This document shows, one piece after another, positions 5,343-6,346 of a stretch of 6,346 bases of DNA. Under the pieces are notes generated by a model. It did not search any database. It was given only the letters and a program-made list of their open reading frames with translations, and was not told where the DNA came from. Source of the stretch: Oxalobacteraceae bacterium UBA7693 (GTDB taxonomy: Bacteria; Pseudomonadota; Gammaproteobacteria; Burkholderiales; Burkholderiaceae_D); assembly GCA_002482715.1 (NCBI GenBank), contig DLGN01000270.1, positions 1-6,346 of the forward strand, given 5' to 3'. Both the position numbers and the translations under genes were made by a program. The first letter of the stretch is position 1. Every line of letters begins with the position of its first letter.

Positions 5343-6346
5343 TTACACGAGATCGAAGCGATCTGCATTCATCACTTTATTCCATGCCGAAACGAAGTCG
5401 TTGATGAACTTTTGATTTGCATCGCTACTTGCATATACCTCTGCCAGTGCACGCAACTGTGAATTGGAACCAAACACTAAATCAACGACGGTACCGGTCC
5501 ATTTCACTTCACCACTTTGACGATCACGACCTTCCAACACACCAGCAACGCTACTAGACTTCTGCCACTTTGTATTCATATCCAACAAATTCACAAAGAA
5601 GTCATTGCTCAAAGTCTCTGGGCGTTTGGTGAAGACACCGTGTTGGGTCTTACCTGTGTTGGCATTCAAAGCACGCAAGCCACCCACCAACACCGTCATC
5701 TCTGGCGCACTCAAGTTCAATAACTGCGCTTTGTCGATCAAGAGCTCTGCTGCATGCGATTCTAAGCCAGCACGAACATAATTACGGAAACCATCTGCGG
5801 CTGGTTCTAATACCGCAAACGACTCAACGTCTGTTTGATCTTGGGATGCATCCATACGGCCTGGTGCGAACGGTACTTGAATCTCTTGCCCCGCTTTCTT
5901 CGCTGCCGCTTCAATACCGACCGCGCCACCAAGAACTATCAAGTCTGCCAATGAGATTTTCTTACCGCCCGATTGTGCAGCGTTAAATTCTTGCTGAATG
6001 GCTTCCAATTTTGCCAAGACTTTATTCAATTCGAGTGGTTGGTTTGCTTCCCAATCACGCTGTGGCGATAAACGAATGCGTGCACCGTTAGCACCGCCGC
6101 GTTTATCACTGCCACGGAATGTCGATGCCGATGACCATGCCGTGTTAACCAATTGGGCAATGCTCAGACCTGACGCCAACACTTTTACTTTCAAGGCAGC
6201 GATATCCTGAACATCCACTAAAGCATGATTCACAGCAGGAATCGGATCTTGCCAAATCAGCGCTTCGCTTGGCACCAGCGAACCTAAGTAGCGTGGTGCT
6301 GGCCCCATATCGCGATGCGTTAATTTGAACCAAGCACGTGCAAATG
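5343..6346 (-). CDS. katG: Catalase-peroxidase KatG, C-terminal part (5' end beyond the right edge)
   Basis: The frame is open from the right edge to TAA at 5343-5345 and gives 333 residues, against about 720-740 for a full KatG. The visible part starts FARAWFKLTHRDMGP and contains family-specific segments: PRYLGSLVP, WQDPIPAVNHALV, AWSSASTFRGSDKRGGANGA, RIRLSPQ, LADLIVLGGAVGIE, VPFAPGRMDASQDQTDVES, LSAPEMTVLVGGLR, NDFFVNLLDM, VKWTGTVVDLVFGSNSQLRA and the C-terminal MNADRFDLV. KatG is a haem enzyme that removes hydrogen peroxide by catalase and peroxidase activity. The visible part covers the end of the N-terminal domain and the C-terminal domain, which binds no haem but is needed for an active enzyme. 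The haem ligand and the Met-Tyr-Trp adduct residues lie outside the window. An ATG at 6306-6308 is internal (the M of HRDMGP), not the start. katG is often under OxyR control, but its promoter is not visible. Confidence 0.98.
   Translation of the reverse strand, partial: FARAWFKLTHRDMGPAPRYLGSLVPSEALIWQDPIPAVNHALVDVQDIAALKVKVLASGLSIAQLVNTAWSSASTFRGSDKRGGANGARIRLSPQRDWEANQPLELNKVLAKLEAIQQEFNAAQSGGKKISLADLIVLGGAVGIEAAAKKAGQEIQVPFAPGRMDASQDQTDVESFAVLEPAADGFRNYVRAGLESHAAELLIDKAQLLNLSAPEMTVLVGGLRALNANTGKTQHGVFTKRPETLSNDFFVNLLDMNTKWQKSSSVAGVLEGRDRQSGEVKWTGTVVDLVFGSNSQLRALAEVYASSDANQKFINDFVSAWNKVMNADRFDLV

Noticed and set aside
5343..6308. A complete 321-residue gene starting at the ATG at 6308
   Set aside because: Codons upstream to the window edge continue the KatG motif (KLTHRD before MGP), so that Met is internal and the gene is simply truncated by the window.
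1..6346. CRISPR array, insertion sequence, tRNA or rRNA
   Set aside because: I found no spaced direct repeats of CRISPR length, no transposase frame with terminal repeats, and no cloverleaf or rRNA-like sequence.

Overview
The window reads as chromosomal DNA of a Gram-negative proteobacterium with moderate GC content. A member of the beta-proteobacteria (Burkholderiales/Oxalobacteraceae type) is my best guess, based on the gene set, protein style and a perfect RpoN promoter. This is inference, because no rRNA or marker gene is present.

Layout: (1) 1-1174, minus strand: a pirin-family cupin protein (473-1174) followed 90 bp later by a DoxX-family membrane protein that runs off the left edge (1-382). 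(2) 1175-1520: a gene-free regulatory interval. It holds three tandem 9-bp repeats and several inverted repeats on the pirin side, and a plausible sigma-70 promoter on the other side. (3) 1521-2495, plus strand: a Stealth-family sugar-phosphate transferase of the capsule/exopolysaccharide type, standing alone with a GTG start. (4) 2538-4916, minus strand, convergent with the former: a membrane-bound dCache-HAMP-GGDEF-EAL protein of cyclic-di-GMP signalling. All catalytic EAL residues are present, but the GGDEF half lacks key active-site residues. (5) 4963-5145, minus: a possible small 60-residue protein upstream of the c-di-GMP gene. Both lie behind a textbook sigma-54 (RpoN) promoter at 5173-5188. 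(6) 5249-5285: a strong intrinsic terminator for katG. (7) 5343-6346, minus: the C-terminal half of catalase-peroxidase KatG, running off the right edge.

The window holds at least three independent transcription units: the pirin-doxX pair, which is probably a redox or stress-linked operon; the lone Stealth gene; and the RpoN-driven c-di-GMP unit. A fourth unit, katG, ends inside the window. The Stealth gene and the c-di-GMP enzyme could both bear on cell-surface polysaccharide and biofilm, but nothing in the sequence ties them beyond adjacency. I see no mobile element, CRISPR array, tRNA or rRNA. The most informative non-obvious signals are the RpoN promoter with its small ORF, the lopsided GGDEF-EAL active sites, and the dense repeat and dyad cluster upstream of pirin.
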